Below are positions 16,024 through 25,250 of a stretch of 64,000 bases of DNA, piece after piece; the first letter of the stretch is position 1, and each line of letters begins with the position of its first letter. The stretch comes from Flavobacterium chryseum (GTDB taxonomy: Bacteria > Bacteroidota > Bacteroidia > Flavobacteriales > Flavobacteriaceae): contig NZ_SNWW01000001.1 of the NCBI RefSeq assembly GCF_004362015.1, positions 1 through 64,000 of the forward strand, in the 5' to 3' direction. Below the pieces are notes generated by a model, which saw only the letters and a program-made list of their open reading frames with translations, did not search any database and was not told the DNA's origin. The translations under genes and the position numbers were made by a program.

Positions 16024-18113
16024 GAAAACTAGGTTTTTTGTTTCTGTTTTTTATCAGTTTTTCTGCTTTTGCGCAACAAGAACCGAATTTAGGACGATAT
16101 CAAACTATTGATGAAAAGCTTAAAGTGTGGCTGGAGTATACAAATGAAGTTTTAGATTCTGAAGATTATCCCAAACTGGTAATCGTTGCACAAAAAGGAA
16201 TTGAGCTTTCTAAAAATCATCTCGCCTATACATCCAGATTTTATTTTTTAAAAGGAAATGCCTACGAATTCAACAATAATCAGAATAAACAGGCGATGAT
16301 TAATTATGAGCTTGCATTAAAATATGCTAAAAAGGCCAGGCATCTTAAAAATGAAACCTCAATTCTGATGCGCCTAAGTTATGCTTATTATGCTCTTAAT
16401 GAAACTTCAAAACGAAAACAATTAATAGAATACATAAAACAAGTTCTGGACACTACAAAAAGCACTTATACTAAATCTGTTTTGTACGGAAGTCTTGGCG
16501 AATATTATCTTGACAAAGCTGAATATGAAACCTTTATTAGCTATCAGCTAAAAGCCATTAATTATAAAAAACTGCTTAAAAAAAGTGTGGCGAATGATGA
16601 AACAATTGGCGTTTCATACACTCAGATTGCAGCTGCGTATACCAAAATGAAACAATTGGATAAAGCAATTGATTATTTAAATGAAGCTCAGCCTTATATT
16701 AAAACCTCAGCATATATTAGTGCTTTTTCGTGCAATTATTATTTGCAATGTTTTGTGCCGCAAAAGAAACTGGATAGTATTCAAAAATATTACAACTTGG
16801 TTTACACGTATCCTTCTAAAAAAGATCCTTTGTTTCTTAATTTGAGTTTTGCCAACCGCAGTCTCTCTGAATATTACATTGACAAACATCAAATAAAAAC
16901 GGCCTACAATTATGCTAAAAAAGCGGTTTTACTGGCAGAAAAATCGAATGATCAAGACATTTTAATGGAAGCCAATACTGTAATGGGAAGAGTATTATTT
17001 GAAAAAGGTGATTACAAAAAAGCGATTGAAACCCTAACGCTGGCATCAAAAAATGCTTTAACATATGACAAGGAATCGTATGTTATCATCAATAAAAAAC
17101 TATCTGAAAGTTATGCTGCATTAGGACTCTGGAAACAAGCCTATCAATACAACGAAATCTACAGCAAGTATAATGATGAAATAATGCAGGAATCGGCTAA
17201 AAAAAACATTGCCAATGCCGAAGCACATTATCAAAACAAATCTAAAGGGCAGGAAATAAAAAATCTTTCGGCTCAAAATACGATTAAAAACATTCAGATA
17301 AAAGATGCCAGAAAACAGCGTATTTTTTTAATTTCGGGACTTTTATTGGTTGGAATCATCGGATTGTTGTTATTCAAACAAAACCAAAACCGAAAGAAAA
17401 CCAATCAGAAATTACAGGTTTTAAATCAGGAACTTGACGAAGCCAATAAAATTAAAGCACGCTTTTTTAGTATTTTAAATCATGATTTACGAAGTCCGGT
17501 TTCTAATTTAATTCACTTTCTACATCTTCAAAAAGAAAGCCCGGAATTGATTGATGAAGAAACAGCTTTACGTATGCAAACGAAAGTAATTACGGGAGCA
17601 GAGAATTTATTATCGTCTATGGAAGATATTTTGTTGTGGAGTAAAGGACAAATGGAAAACTTTAAACCTCATCTTCAAAAAGTTCCTGTTTCGGTTTTAT
17701 TTGAAGAAACAGAAAAGCATTTTTCAAGTGTTGAAAACACTCAAATCGTATTCGAAAATCCGGAAAATATCAATTTGATTACAGATGAAAATTACCTGAA
17801 AACCATCATCAGAAACTTAACCGGAAACGCCATAAAAGCGCTTGATAAAACTCCTAATGGAAAAATAATCTGGAAAGCCTGGCAGGAAAACGATCAAAAT
17901 TATCTTTCGATTACAGATAACGGTTCAGGCGGAAGTCAGGAAAAATTTAAAGCCCTTTATAATGATTCAGAAGTTATCGGAATCAAATCTGGCTTGGGCT
18001 TGCACCTAATTCGGGATCTGGCAACAGCAATCAATTGTAAAATCGAAGTCTGTTCAAAACCTGATTTAGGAACTACTTTTACGATAAAGTTTGCCACGAA
18101 TTACACAAATTAG
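16020..18113 (+). CDS. TPR-containing sensor histidine kinase
   Basis: A 697-aa membrane kinase. A signal peptide (MRKLGFLFLFFISFSAFAQQ) precedes a periplasmic region of tetratricopeptide-like repeats to about 400 (for example AIDYLNEAQPYI, AYNYAKKAVLLAEKS). One membrane helix at about 434-455 (ISGLLLVGIIGLLLF) and a coiled coil follow. The dimerisation H-box is ILNHDLRSPVSNL with H488, and the ATPase domain has IIRNLTGNAIKAL and SGLGLHLIRDLA. It is coupled to the LytTR regulator by a 4-base overlap. The last residues, KFATNYTN, are encoded by a dispersed repeat (TTTGCCACGAATTA...), so the C-terminus appears to have been remodelled by the repeat. Confidence 0.92.
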   Translation: MRKLGFLFLFFISFSAFAQQEPNLGRYQTIDEKLKVWLEYTNEVLDSEDYPKLVIVAQKGIELSKNHLAYTSRFYFLKGNAYEFNNNQNKQAMINYELALKYAKKARHLKNETSILMRLSYAYYALNETSKRKQLIEYIKQVLDTTKSTYTKSVLYGSLGEYYLDKAEYETFISYQLKAINYKKLLKKSVANDETIGVSYTQIAAAYTKMKQLDKAIDYLNEAQPYIKTSAYISAFSCNYYLQCFVPQKKLDSIQKYYNLVYTYPSKKDPLFLNLSFANRSLSEYYIDKHQIKTAYNYAKKAVLLAEKSNDQDILMEANTVMGRVLFEKGDYKKAIETLTLASKNALTYDKESYVIINKKLSESYAALGLWKQAYQYNEIYSKYNDEIMQESAKKNIANAEAHYQNKSKGQEIKNLSAQNTIKNIQIKDARKQRIFLISGLLLVGIIGLLLFKQNQNRKKTNQKLQVLNQELDEANKIKARFFSILNHDLRSPVSNLIHFLHLQKESPELIDEETALRMQTKVITGAENLLSSMEDILLWSKGQMENFKPHLQKVPVSVLFEETEKHFSSVENTQIVFENPENINLITDENYLKTIIRNLTGNAIKALDKTPNGKIIWKAWQENDQNYLSITDNGSGGSQEKFKALYNDSEVIGIKSGLGLHLIRDLATAINCKIEVCSKPDLGTTFTIKFATNYTN

Positions 18114-18241
18114 CACGAATTATTTATTTTGATATTTTAAAAATTTAGCCAAAGATTAAATGATTCTCACAAATTAAAAATCATTTTAATCTATTAATCT
18201 GTGGCAAAAAATTAGAGTAAATTCGTGAAATTCGTGGCAAA
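18090..18241. repeat. Dispersed palindromic element, TTTGCCACGAATT/AATTCGTGGCAAA type
   Basis: Outer inverted arms lie at 18090-18102 and 18229-18241. The left arm lies inside the last codons and stop of the histidine kinase. Inner copies of ATTCGTG and AATCTGTGGCAAA motifs recur at other loci of this window. Confidence 0.7.
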
Positions 18242-18254
18242 AACTTTTAAGCAT

Positions 18255-18286
18255 AAAAAAGGCCTGACTTTCATCAAACCTTTTTT
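18255..18286 (-). terminator. Terminator of trxA
   Basis: On the minus strand AAAAAAGGTTTGA pairs with TCAGGCCTTTTTT using two G-U pairs. On the plus strand those would be C-A mismatches, so it is oriented for thioredoxin, which ends 24 bases before it. Confidence 0.7.
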
Positions 18287-18309
18287 AAATATAAATTATA
18301 ATCTTAAGA

Positions 18310-18627
18310 TTACAACAAAGCGTCTAAACTATCAGCGTAGGTTTGTTTCGGAGCAACTCCTACTTGTTTTCCTACTACTTCACCGTTATGAAAAACCAAA
18401 ACGGTTGGTATGTTACGCACACCATATTTTGCAGCGAATTCCTGGTTAGCATCTACATCTACTTTACCAACAACTACCTTACCAGCGTATTCTTCACTGA
18501 TTTGATCGATGATTGGACCAACCATTCTACAAGGACCGCACCATGCTGCCCAAAAATCTACCATTACTGGTTTATCTGATTTCAAAACTACTTCATCAAA
18601 AGTAGCATCTGTTATTGCTAATGCCAT
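18310..18627 (-). CDS. trxA: Thioredoxin
   Basis: A 105-aa protein of normal thioredoxin length, the general cytoplasmic disulfide reductant fed by thioredoxin reductase. The active site WCGPC is at 29-33 (C30, C33), preceded by VMVDFWAA, with NIPTV (cis-proline) and FHNGEVVGKQVG near the C-terminus. A 25-codon upstream extension from 18702 is rejected because it runs through the leader and lacks family similarity. A -7 box TAAATTTG is found at 18700-18707. It is monocistronic and convergent with the histidine kinase. Confidence 0.96.
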   Translation of the reverse strand: MALAITDATFDEVVLKSDKPVMVDFWAAWCGPCRMVGPIIDQISEEYAGKVVVGKVDVDANQEFAAKYGVRNIPTVLVFHNGEVVGKQVGVAPKQTYADSLDALL

Positions 18628-18699
18628 AATATTTTTATTTAAGTTATCCCTTTTGACTTTGCTAAGGGTTACAGTTTTTAAATGTGTTTTAACTGAGTA

Positions 18700-18727
18700 C
18701 AAATTTAGAAATTAAAAACCAATCAAA
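18700..18727 (-). promoter_or_regulatory. Probable trxA promoter
   Basis: On the minus strand TAAATTTG (18707-18700) matches TAnnTTTG, with a TTTG at 18727-18724 upstream. The 16-base spacer is a little short of the usual range, so the -33 assignment is tentative. Confidence 0.5.
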
Positions 18728-18890
18728 CGTCATTACCAAATTAGTTTTAATTATAAATGTATTGTCAATAATTATATCAACAACAAAAATAATATTTGAA
18801 AGTTTAAGCTTACAATTTATTGCGTTTGATCTTTTTTAGTACTACATCTTTTTTTAGCTTATCTTTAATAATCCAGAAAATCTTATCCCG

Positions 18891-21353
18891 ATGAATGCAA
18901 CAGTGCAAAAAATAAAACTTTTTTTACAATCAGCTCATTTTAAAAAGTATGCCAAGCGTTTTGGCTTTTTTATCTTAGGACTAATTGTATTGTTGCTTCT
19001 TGTATGTGGTGGATTGTCTCTTTATTTTAACCAGAATAAAACAGAAATCATTGCCAAAATCAACACTAAAATTAACGAAAATATTAATGGCGAATTTCAC
19101 ATACGCGATGTTCACTATAAATTTTTAGTAGGTTTCCCAAACTTCACTCTGGCCTTAAAAGATGTTGAAATAAAAGACAAACAATGGCAAACGCACAAAC
19201 ATACTTTACTAAAGGCGAAGGAAATTGAAGCGCGATTGAATATCTGGAGTTTATTGCAAAACGACATCAACATTCATAAAATACTAATTAATGACGCTAA
19301 TATTTACGTTTATAAAGCTGAAAATGGCTATTCGAACGCTGATATCTTTAAACCTAAAAAGAAGAAAGCGCCAGAAAACAAATCAGATAGTGAAACTACA
19401 ATTGACCAGATTGACCTCAACAATGTTCATTTTACTTTAGACAATCATGTGGGTCATAAATTATTTGATTTTGATATTGAAAGTCTAAAATCGAAAGTAG
19501 ATTATGATGGAGACGACTGGCAGACAGATGTTTATTTAGATACTCAAATTAGCAGTCTAGCCTTTAATACCGTTCACGGAAGTTTTGCCAAACAAAAAGA
19601 ACTTCAGGGAACTTTTTCCGTTTCTTATTCAGCCGAGAAAGAAAAAATAGACGTTGTCACTAAAAACCTTACAATAGGAAAAAATGGCTTTGACATTATT
19701 GCTTTTTTTAATCTCGCCAAAGGAAATGCCCTTTTCGGAATCAACATTAGCACGACTATTTTATGGAAAAATGCTTCGAAATTATTATCGGCAAACATAA
19801 GCTCAAAGCTTAATCGATTTGATTTAAAAAAAGAAATTGATGTGAATTGTGACATCAGAGGTGATTTTAATGCCGAAGGCGATCCGAAAATTGTCGTTCA
19901 GGCCGAAATAAAAGACAACGAATTGAGTATTCCAGACGGATTACTTACGGATTGTAATTTTAAAGGCATTTTTACCAATAATTTTAAGCCGAAAGAAGGT
20001 TTCAACGATGCCAATTCAGCTATTATTCTGAGTCATTTTACAGGTAATTATCGCAATATTCCGCTTACGATTCCGCAGGCTGTTATCAATAATTTAAAAA
20101 AACCAATCGCAACCGGCATTGTAAATTCTGATTTTGATGTCACCAAACTAAACGAAATAAGCAGCGACAAATGGATTCAGTTTTTAGAAGGTCACGCCAC
20201 GGCTAATTTAAAATTTCAGTTTGATATTGTCGATTTATATATTACCAAACCGCGTTTTATAGGGAACGTAAATGTTAGCAATACCTCATTTCATTATATT
20301 CCAAATGATGTTCGCGCCATAAAAACCAACGTACAATTAGACTTTACCGAAAAAGCACTGATCATTAAAAAAATCGCTTATAAACACAAGAAAAACACCA
20401 TTTTCATTGATGGAAAAATCGATAATTTTCTAAATCTATATTACGATGCACCCGAAAAAATGGTTGTCAACTGGAATGTTTATTGTCCCAATATTGATGT
20501 TAAACAATTACTGGCCGTTTTAGCAGTTTCGCAGAAAAGAAAAACCGCAAACCAACCCAAGAAAAAAAGCACGATTTCGAACCAGATGCGAACGGCTATC
20601 GAAAAATGTGTAGTCGTGATCGACATCAAAGCAGATAATATTACTTATAATAAATTGACGGCAACCAATACCAAAGCCACGATTCAGATGATCAATTCTC
20701 AATTGTTGGTAAAAAATGGTTCTGTGCAAACTTCCGGCGGAAATGTCACTTTTAGTGGTGCTCTAACACCTCAGGGAAAAAACTACACTTTTAGTTCTAA
20801 CGCGCAGGTAAATCATGTTGATATTGCGAGTTTTTTACGATCGTTCAACAATTTCGGAATCCAGTCTTTTAATCCGAATAACATTCGGGGGAAACTCAGC
20901 AGCAATGCAAATGTCACCGCTTTAATAAACGGCAAAGGCGAAATGATTACGAACTCTATGCGCGGAAATCTGAACTTTAATGTCACTCAGGGTGCTTTGC
21001 TGAACTTTGAACCTATTGTAAAAGTGGGCAAATTTGCTTTTCCGTTTCGCGATGTCAAAAACATTACGTTTAGTGATTTATCCGGCAGTCTTAAAGTCCG
21101 CGGCGAACAAATAGACGTGAGCGACTTTATTATTAGTTCCAGCGTTTTAAATATGGATGCTGAAGGTATTTATTCCTTTGGCCGAGGCACCAACTTAGCC
21201 CTCACCATCCCACTCCGAAATTCTAAAAACGATGCCCAATTAACCAGCAAAGCCGAGCGCGATGCGGTTCGAGAACGTGGTCTTGTATTGCATTTAATTG
21301 CTTTGGATGACGAAGGGAAAATGAAAATTAAGTGGGGGAAGAAGGAGAAGTAA
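18891..21353 (+). CDS. AsmA-like family envelope protein
   Basis: An 820-aa protein with a single N-terminal membrane helix (FILGLIVLLLLVCGGLSLYF, about 27-46). A very long periplasmic beta-rich region follows, with AsmA-like N-terminal features (NENINGEFHIRDVHY, FPNFTLALKDVEI) and an AsmA_2-like C-terminal part (RGNLNFNVTQGALLNFEPI, ISSSVLNMDAEGIYSFG). AsmA relatives form repeating beta-groove bridges implicated in lipid transport between membranes. It stands alone, with no operon partner on the same strand within 170 bases. Confidence 0.85.
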   Translation: MNATVQKIKLFLQSAHFKKYAKRFGFFILGLIVLLLLVCGGLSLYFNQNKTEIIAKINTKINENINGEFHIRDVHYKFLVGFPNFTLALKDVEIKDKQWQTHKHTLLKAKEIEARLNIWSLLQNDINIHKILINDANIYVYKAENGYSNADIFKPKKKKAPENKSDSETTIDQIDLNNVHFTLDNHVGHKLFDFDIESLKSKVDYDGDDWQTDVYLDTQISSLAFNTVHGSFAKQKELQGTFSVSYSAEKEKIDVVTKNLTIGKNGFDIIAFFNLAKGNALFGINISTTILWKNASKLLSANISSKLNRFDLKKEIDVNCDIRGDFNAEGDPKIVVQAEIKDNELSIPDGLLTDCNFKGIFTNNFKPKEGFNDANSAIILSHFTGNYRNIPLTIPQAVINNLKKPIATGIVNSDFDVTKLNEISSDKWIQFLEGHATANLKFQFDIVDLYITKPRFIGNVNVSNTSFHYIPNDVRAIKTNVQLDFTEKALIIKKIAYKHKKNTIFIDGKIDNFLNLYYDAPEKMVVNWNVYCPNIDVKQLLAVLAVSQKRKTANQPKKKSTISNQMRTAIEKCVVVIDIKADNITYNKLTATNTKATIQMINSQLLVKNGSVQTSGGNVTFSGALTPQGKNYTFSSNAQVNHVDIASFLRSFNNFGIQSFNPNNIRGKLSSNANVTALINGKGEMITNSMRGNLNFNVTQGALLNFEPIVKVGKFAFPFRDVKNITFSDLSGSLKVRGEQIDVSDFIISSSVLNMDAEGIYSFGRGTNLALTIPLRNSKNDAQLTSKAERDAVRERGLVLHLIALDDEGKMKIKWGKKEK

Positions 21354-21384
21354 AATCACCTAAAAAAATGAATTCCCTCAATAT

Positions 21385-21413
21385 TGTCATTTCGACGGAG
21401 GAGAAATCACACT
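21385..21413. repeat. Half copy of the GTCATTTCGAC repeat
   Basis: TGTCATTTCGAC is followed by GGAGGAGAAATCACAC, as in the left arm of the full copies at 11050 and 33358. No matching right arm is seen within 100 bases. Confidence 0.65.
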
Positions 21414-21532
21414 CGAAATTCAACAAAGATTTTACTTTTATATCTAATGAGGTCAATAGTAAGCAGCTCACTTGTTCTGTAAAAATTACTTTTGAATATA
21501 GAAGTATTTAATCAAAAAACCTCTTTCAAAAA

Positions 21533-22009
21533 ATGAAATATTTAGCAAAAATAATCTTCGGAAGAGAACAACTATTAAAATATCATAATGATGAAACTTT
21601 AACTGATTGTGAAAAAATTATAAATGTAAAAAATTACTCTTTTGAAACCCGATTGGAAAGAAATGCATTTTATAAAGGAATTGGTGAAGCAATCGGCTGG
21701 CTTGAATTTGAAGTAATAAAAGAATTCGAACAGAAAGATCATAAGGATGATAAAAAAGAAGATGAAGATAAATTTGATTATTGGGCATTTATTTATAAAT
21801 ACTACCCGAAATATCATCAATGCAATAGTGTTTTGTTAAGTGACATCTTAACTAGAAAACTTGGAGGCGAAGAAATTAGCGAAGAAGACGAGGAATACAT
21901 TAAAGATTGGGATATTAGGAACGAGTTATTTGAAGTTGACAAAGAACTACTTTGCAAGGCTTTTGAAAATTATTTCAATATTAATTATCCTGAAAATCTG
22001 AATATATAA
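21533..22009 (+). CDS. Hypothetical acidic protein
   Basis: A 158-aa soluble protein rich in Asp, Glu and Lys, with a low-complexity stretch (KEFEQKDHKDDKKEDEDKFD, about 64-83) and several aromatic residues (YWAFIYKYYPKYHQ). No signal peptide, membrane segment or recognised motif. ATG 21533 follows a short AT-rich leader. It precedes the HNH nuclease gene by about 130 bases, but that gene appears to have its own -7 box, so a functional link is not shown. Confidence 0.65.
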   Translation: MKYLAKIIFGREQLLKYHNDETLTDCEKIINVKNYSFETRLERNAFYKGIGEAIGWLEFEVIKEFEQKDHKDDKKEDEDKFDYWAFIYKYYPKYHQCNSVLLSDILTRKLGGEEISEEDEEYIKDWDIRNELFEVDKELLCKAFENYFNINYPENLNI

Positions 22010-22105
22010 AAAATTTAAAATTTGTGTTTATTAGATAAATGTTTGAATTTAATCTTTATTCTTTTTAGACTAAATCTTTAAAATTTATTTTTCTTATTTT
22101 ATATC

Positions 22106-22113
22106 TATATTTG
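22106..22113 (+). promoter_or_regulatory. -7 box of the HNH nuclease gene
   Basis: TATATTTG matches TAnnTTTG 24 bases before ATG 22138. No convincing -33 element. The box overlaps an upstream TTG that could otherwise be taken as the start. Confidence 0.5.
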
Positions 22114-22137
22114 ATATTAATATCCAAATTAGAAATA

Positions 22138-22923
22138 ATGCCACCACCAAGACTCTGGACAAAAGAAGAATTAATCTTAGCTTTTAATTTATACTTAAAA
22201 ATAGAATTTGGAAAAACACATTCAGGTAATCCAAAAATAATTGAATTAGCTAATCTTATTGGTAGAACTCCAGCGTCTATAGTAATGAGATTAGGAAATT
22301 TTGCTAGTATTGATCCATTTCATATTAATAGAGGCATTAGTGGTTTAAAAAATGGAATGAATCAAGTTCAACCCATTTGGGATGAATTTTTCCATAATCA
22401 GGAAGAATTGATGTTTTTAAGCGAACAAATTCTTGCTCAAAAAGAAAATACATCAATTGAAAAGAAATACGAAGATTTGCTTTTCGATATAAAAAACTTA
22501 AAGGGACAAGACATTATTAGAGCAGTAAAAACAAGAGTAAATCAATCTGTTTTTAGACAAATGATTTTATCTAATTATAATAATAAATGTGCAATTACAG
22601 GAATTGACATTCCGGAACTTTTGTTAGCCAGCCATATAATCCCTTGGTCCAAAAACGAAGAACACCGATTAAATCCTGAAAATGGCATTTGTTTTTCAGC
22701 ACTTTATGATAAAGCTTTCGATAAAGGATTAATAGGAATAAATACAAACCATGAAATAATATTTTCTGAATCAATTAAAAAGAAAAAAGAAACTGAATTC
22801 TTTAATAAATATTTTAATTCAATTGAAAATCAAAAAATCATTGTAGCTCAAAAATATTTACCTCGAAAAGAATTTCTAGAATATCATTTAGACACAATTT
22901 TTAACAAAAGTACGACCTTTTAA
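22138..22923 (+). CDS. HNH endonuclease with N-terminal Myb-like helical domain
   Basis: A 261-aa protein. ATG 22138 is preferred to TTG 22111 because the latter overlaps a -7 box. The N-terminal region (LWTKEELILAFNLYLKIEFG ... IGRTPASIVMRLGNF) resembles a Myb/SANT-like DNA-binding helical unit. The C-terminal HNH_2-type nuclease has CAITGIDIPELLLASHIIPW, then NPENGICFSALYDKAFDKG, with the catalytic His in SHIIPW. Such orphan nucleases are often annotated as restriction endonucleases; no methyltransferase is adjacent. The target and role (defence or genome maintenance) are unknown. Confidence 0.82.
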   Translation: MPPPRLWTKEELILAFNLYLKIEFGKTHSGNPKIIELANLIGRTPASIVMRLGNFASIDPFHINRGISGLKNGMNQVQPIWDEFFHNQEELMFLSEQILAQKENTSIEKKYEDLLFDIKNLKGQDIIRAVKTRVNQSVFRQMILSNYNNKCAITGIDIPELLLASHIIPWSKNEEHRLNPENGICFSALYDKAFDKGLIGINTNHEIIFSESIKKKKETEFFNKYFNSIENQKIIVAQKYLPRKEFLEYHLDTIFNKSTTF

Positions 22924-23039
22924 ATAGTTGCCTTTTGTTTTAAATTCCTCACAAATTTTCATAATGTTTTATTAACTCACTTGTCTTTTCAATCTAAAAA
23001 AAATAGCTTTGAGAAACAATCATTAAAATACAAACCGAT

Positions 23040-23354
23040 ATGAAGATTCAAATCAATACAGACAAAAACATTGAAGGACACGAAAGATTAGCAACTTATT
23101 TCTCTGAGGAATTAGAAAAAGGATTAGTTCGTTTTGAGGAAAAAATAACACGCGTAGAAGTGCATTTTGGAGACGAAAACGGAGAGAAATTTAGCTTAAA
23201 TGATAAAAAATGCGTGATTGAAGTTCGTATTGCCAACTTACAACCGCTAACCGTAACAGAACACGCCGATACAATTGAAAAAGCATTTAGCGGTGCTTTA
23301 GCAAAAGCAAAAAAATCGCTTACGACTACTTTTGAAAAAATGAAAGCACATTAA
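23040..23354 (+). CDS. HPF/RaiA-like ribosome-associated protein
   Basis: A 104-aa protein matching the S30AE (sigma-54 modulation/ribosome hibernation) fold: N-terminal strand MKIQINTDKNIEGHERL, the VEVHFGDENGEKF segment, VIEVRIANLQPLTVTEHADT, then a C-terminal helix AFSGALAKAKKSL. Short members like this bind the 30S decoding region and store or inactivate ribosomes under stress. It lacks the long C-terminal dimerisation domain of long HPF. It is a single gene followed by a repeat-rich spacer. Confidence 0.8.
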   Translation: MKIQINTDKNIEGHERLATYFSEELEKGLVRFEEKITRVEVHFGDENGEKFSLNDKKCVIEVRIANLQPLTVTEHADTIEKAFSGALAKAKKSLTTTFEKMKAH

Positions 23355-23370
23355 ATTTTTCTTAAAGATT

Positions 23371-23480
23371 CAAAGTAACAAAGGTACAAAGGCTCTAAGG
23401 TTTTCTTAGCATCTTTGTACCTTTGTCATTTTGTATTTCTTTACCTCTGCACCTTTGTCACTTTGTACCTCTGTACCTTG
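23371..23480. repeat. CTTTGTACCTTTGTCA low-complexity repeat block
   Basis: Several imperfect copies of CTTTGTACCT and CACCTTTGTCA occur in tandem, with inverted versions (ACAAAGGTACAAAG) at the left end that can form a hairpin. It fills the gap between two convergent genes. Confidence 0.6.
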
Positions 23481-23483
23481 TAC

Positions 23484-24155
23484 TTACGATTTCGGTAACG
23501 GAGCTCCAACGGCGATATCGCAACGATGTCCGGGTTTTCCGTGTGCTGGATTCATTCCTTCGGCAACAACTGCTGGAGTATCTGTACTTAATAAAGCAGG
23601 AACATTATTATTTGCTGGCGGAGGAGTTACGGTAAAACTTTGAGAAGTGCTTCCGCTTTGTGGTGCAGCAGCAGTTTGTTTAGTCGCTACAGGTGAATTT
23701 AAAGGCGATCCTACCGGAATATCACATCTATGTCCGGGTTGCCCGTGCGACGGATTCATTCCCTTTCCTACTTTTACCGGCGCTGCGGCTGTTGTAGTTG
23801 TTGTAACCACATTTTGTTGTGGCGCATTTACCTGAACCGTTTGTGCCGGTTGCGCGGTTTGCGTTTGTCCTTGCGTTGGAGCCGAATTTAATGGCGCACC
23901 AACAGCAATATCGCAACGATGTCCGGGTTGTCCGTGTGCAGGATTTAATCCGGCATTTGAACTTAAAACGGTATTTGGATTTGTTGCAGGCTGTTGTGTT
24001 TGAGCTACAGAATTAACTTTCGTTGTATCTTTCATCAACCCTAGTTTTACCAATTCTGAAGTTGGTGTGTTTTCCTGAGGTTCTAATTCTTTTTTACAAG
24101 AAATAAAAAGCAATGACGTAAGAACTAACGAACTGATAACTATTTTCGGATTCAT
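23484..24155 (-). CDS. Lipoprotein with three NPxHGxPGHRCDI repeats
   Basis: A 223-aa lipoprotein. The signal MNPKIVISSLVLTSLLFISC ends at lipobox Cys20. The mature protein is low-complexity Gln/Thr/Ala/Pro linkers joining three near-identical units: LNPAHGQPGHRCDIAVGAPL, MNPSHGQPGHRCDIPVGSPL and MNPAHGKPGHRCDIAVGAPL. Each unit has conserved His, His, Arg and one Cys, suggesting a metal- or haem-binding or thiol site, though this is inference. The last unit is at the very C-terminus. I do not recognise a named family. It is convergent with the HPF-like gene. Confidence 0.8.
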   Translation of the reverse strand: MNPKIVISSLVLTSLLFISCKKELEPQENTPTSELVKLGLMKDTTKVNSVAQTQQPATNPNTVLSSNAGLNPAHGQPGHRCDIAVGAPLNSAPTQGQTQTAQPAQTVQVNAPQQNVVTTTTTAAAPVKVGKGMNPSHGQPGHRCDIPVGSPLNSPVATKQTAAAPQSGSTSQSFTVTPPPANNNVPALLSTDTPAVVAEGMNPAHGKPGHRCDIAVGAPLPKS

Positions 24156-24191
24156 GTTTGTAGATTTTAAGAGCTCTCAAATATAGTAATA

Positions 24192-24371
24192 AACCCTATA
24201 AGTGATGTAAGATAATTAAGTTTTTAACTTATTATCTCTTGCAAAGACGTTAAGCTGCAAAGGTTTTGTTTCACGCAGATTTTACAGATTTAAGCAGATT
24301 TTTTTAATTAAAATCACTTGCAAAAATCAGCTGTGTGTATCTGCTTAAATCTTTTTGAAATCTGCGTGAAA
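24192..24371. repeat. Nested palindromic repeats (CACGCAGATTTxxCAGATTT type)
   Basis: Arms TTTCACGCAGATTTT (from 24269) and AAATCTGCGTGAAA (to 24371) form a long hairpin with internal TTAAGCAGATT/ATCTGCTTAAA pairing. A CCTATAAGTGATGTAAG half-motif at 24192 resembles arms of the palindrome at 28938-29063. The whole gap 24156-24497 holds no gene. Confidence 0.75.
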
Positions 24372-24497
24372 TAATTTGCAGCAAAAAAACTTCGCGTCTT
24401 TGCGCCTTTGCGCGATTAATTTATTGACAATAATCTGCGTGAAACTTTCTAACGTCTAAAAAATCATTCTTACCTTTAAACTCAAATAATCTCAATC

Positions 24498-24989
24498 ATG
24501 AAAAAATCAATTCTACTCCTTTTATTCGTTGCAACATTTGCCAATGCACAAAATGCTGAAAAAGAAAAAATCAATCAAACGCTTGACGCCTGGCACAAAG
24601 CTGCTGCCGATGTAAAATTTGACGCATACTTTAATGCACTTGCGGATGACGCCATCTATATTGGAACTGACGCGACAGAGAACTGGAAAAAAGCTGATTT
24701 TAAAGTTTGGGCAAAACCTTTTTTCGACAAAGGAACAACGTGGAATTTCACTGCTCTTGAACGTCACATCTTTTTTGATAAAAGCGGAAAAATTGCCTGG
24801 TTTGATGAATTACTAAATACGCAAATGAAAATCTGCCGCGGTTCCGGCGTTTTGGTAAAAATTGGTAAAGAATGGAAAATTCAACATTACGTTTTATCAA
24901 TGACAGTTCCGAATGACGAAGTTGATGCGGTGATCAAAATAAAAGCACCTATCGAAGATGTTTTGATAAATAAGCTTAAGAAAAAATAA
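24498..24989 (+). CDS. Secreted SnoaL/NTF2-like protein
   Basis: A 163-aa protein with a signal peptide (MKKSILLLLFVATFANAQ, cleavage near 18) and an NTF2-like alpha+beta barrel: INQTLDAWHKAAADVKFDAY, FNALADDAIYIGTDATENW, FDKSGKIAWFDELLN, VKIGKEWKIQHYVLSMTVPN. Domains of this type bind small hydrophobic ligands or act as dimeric enzymes, and the substrate cannot be told. Export to the periplasm is predicted. It is a single gene. Confidence 0.8.
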   Translation: MKKSILLLLFVATFANAQNAEKEKINQTLDAWHKAAADVKFDAYFNALADDAIYIGTDATENWKKADFKVWAKPFFDKGTTWNFTALERHIFFDKSGKIAWFDELLNTQMKICRGSGVLVKIGKEWKIQHYVLSMTVPNDEVDAVIKIKAPIEDVLINKLKKK

Positions 24990-25205
24990 ACAATTTCGGC
25001 CTTTGTTATTATAATCCTAACTTTTCTGGCGCTTTACGAAACAACGTATTAATTTCATTTTAATATATTTAGCAATAACGGCTTGTTTTTGGAACTCAAA
25101 AATAATAAACTCTCAAAAAAAGCAACATAAATCTAAAATATTGACTAAAATCAAACACACACCTCTATTTTAACGGTACTGAAAATCAAAATCTTTATTT
25201 TTTTT

Positions 25206-25213
25206 TAACTTTG
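25206..25213 (+). promoter_or_regulatory. -7 box of the ammonium transporter gene
   Basis: TAACTTTG matches TAnnTTTG 38 bases before the start codon. No clear -33 box and no sigma-54 type TGGCAC-N5-TTGC were found upstream. Confidence 0.5.
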
Positions 25214-25250
25214 ACCCCAAAAAAAATAGGGTTCTTTAAAGTATTTGAAA

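Noticed and set aside
18225..18449. Plus-strand frame starting MKFVAKTF
   Set aside because: Its start is repeat sequence and its body is the antisense of thioredoxin.
23423..24016. Several plus-strand frames opposite the repeat lipoprotein
   Set aside because: They arise from the antisense of the HRCDI repeats and Gln/Thr linkers. Only the minus frame has a signal peptide and meaningful repeats.
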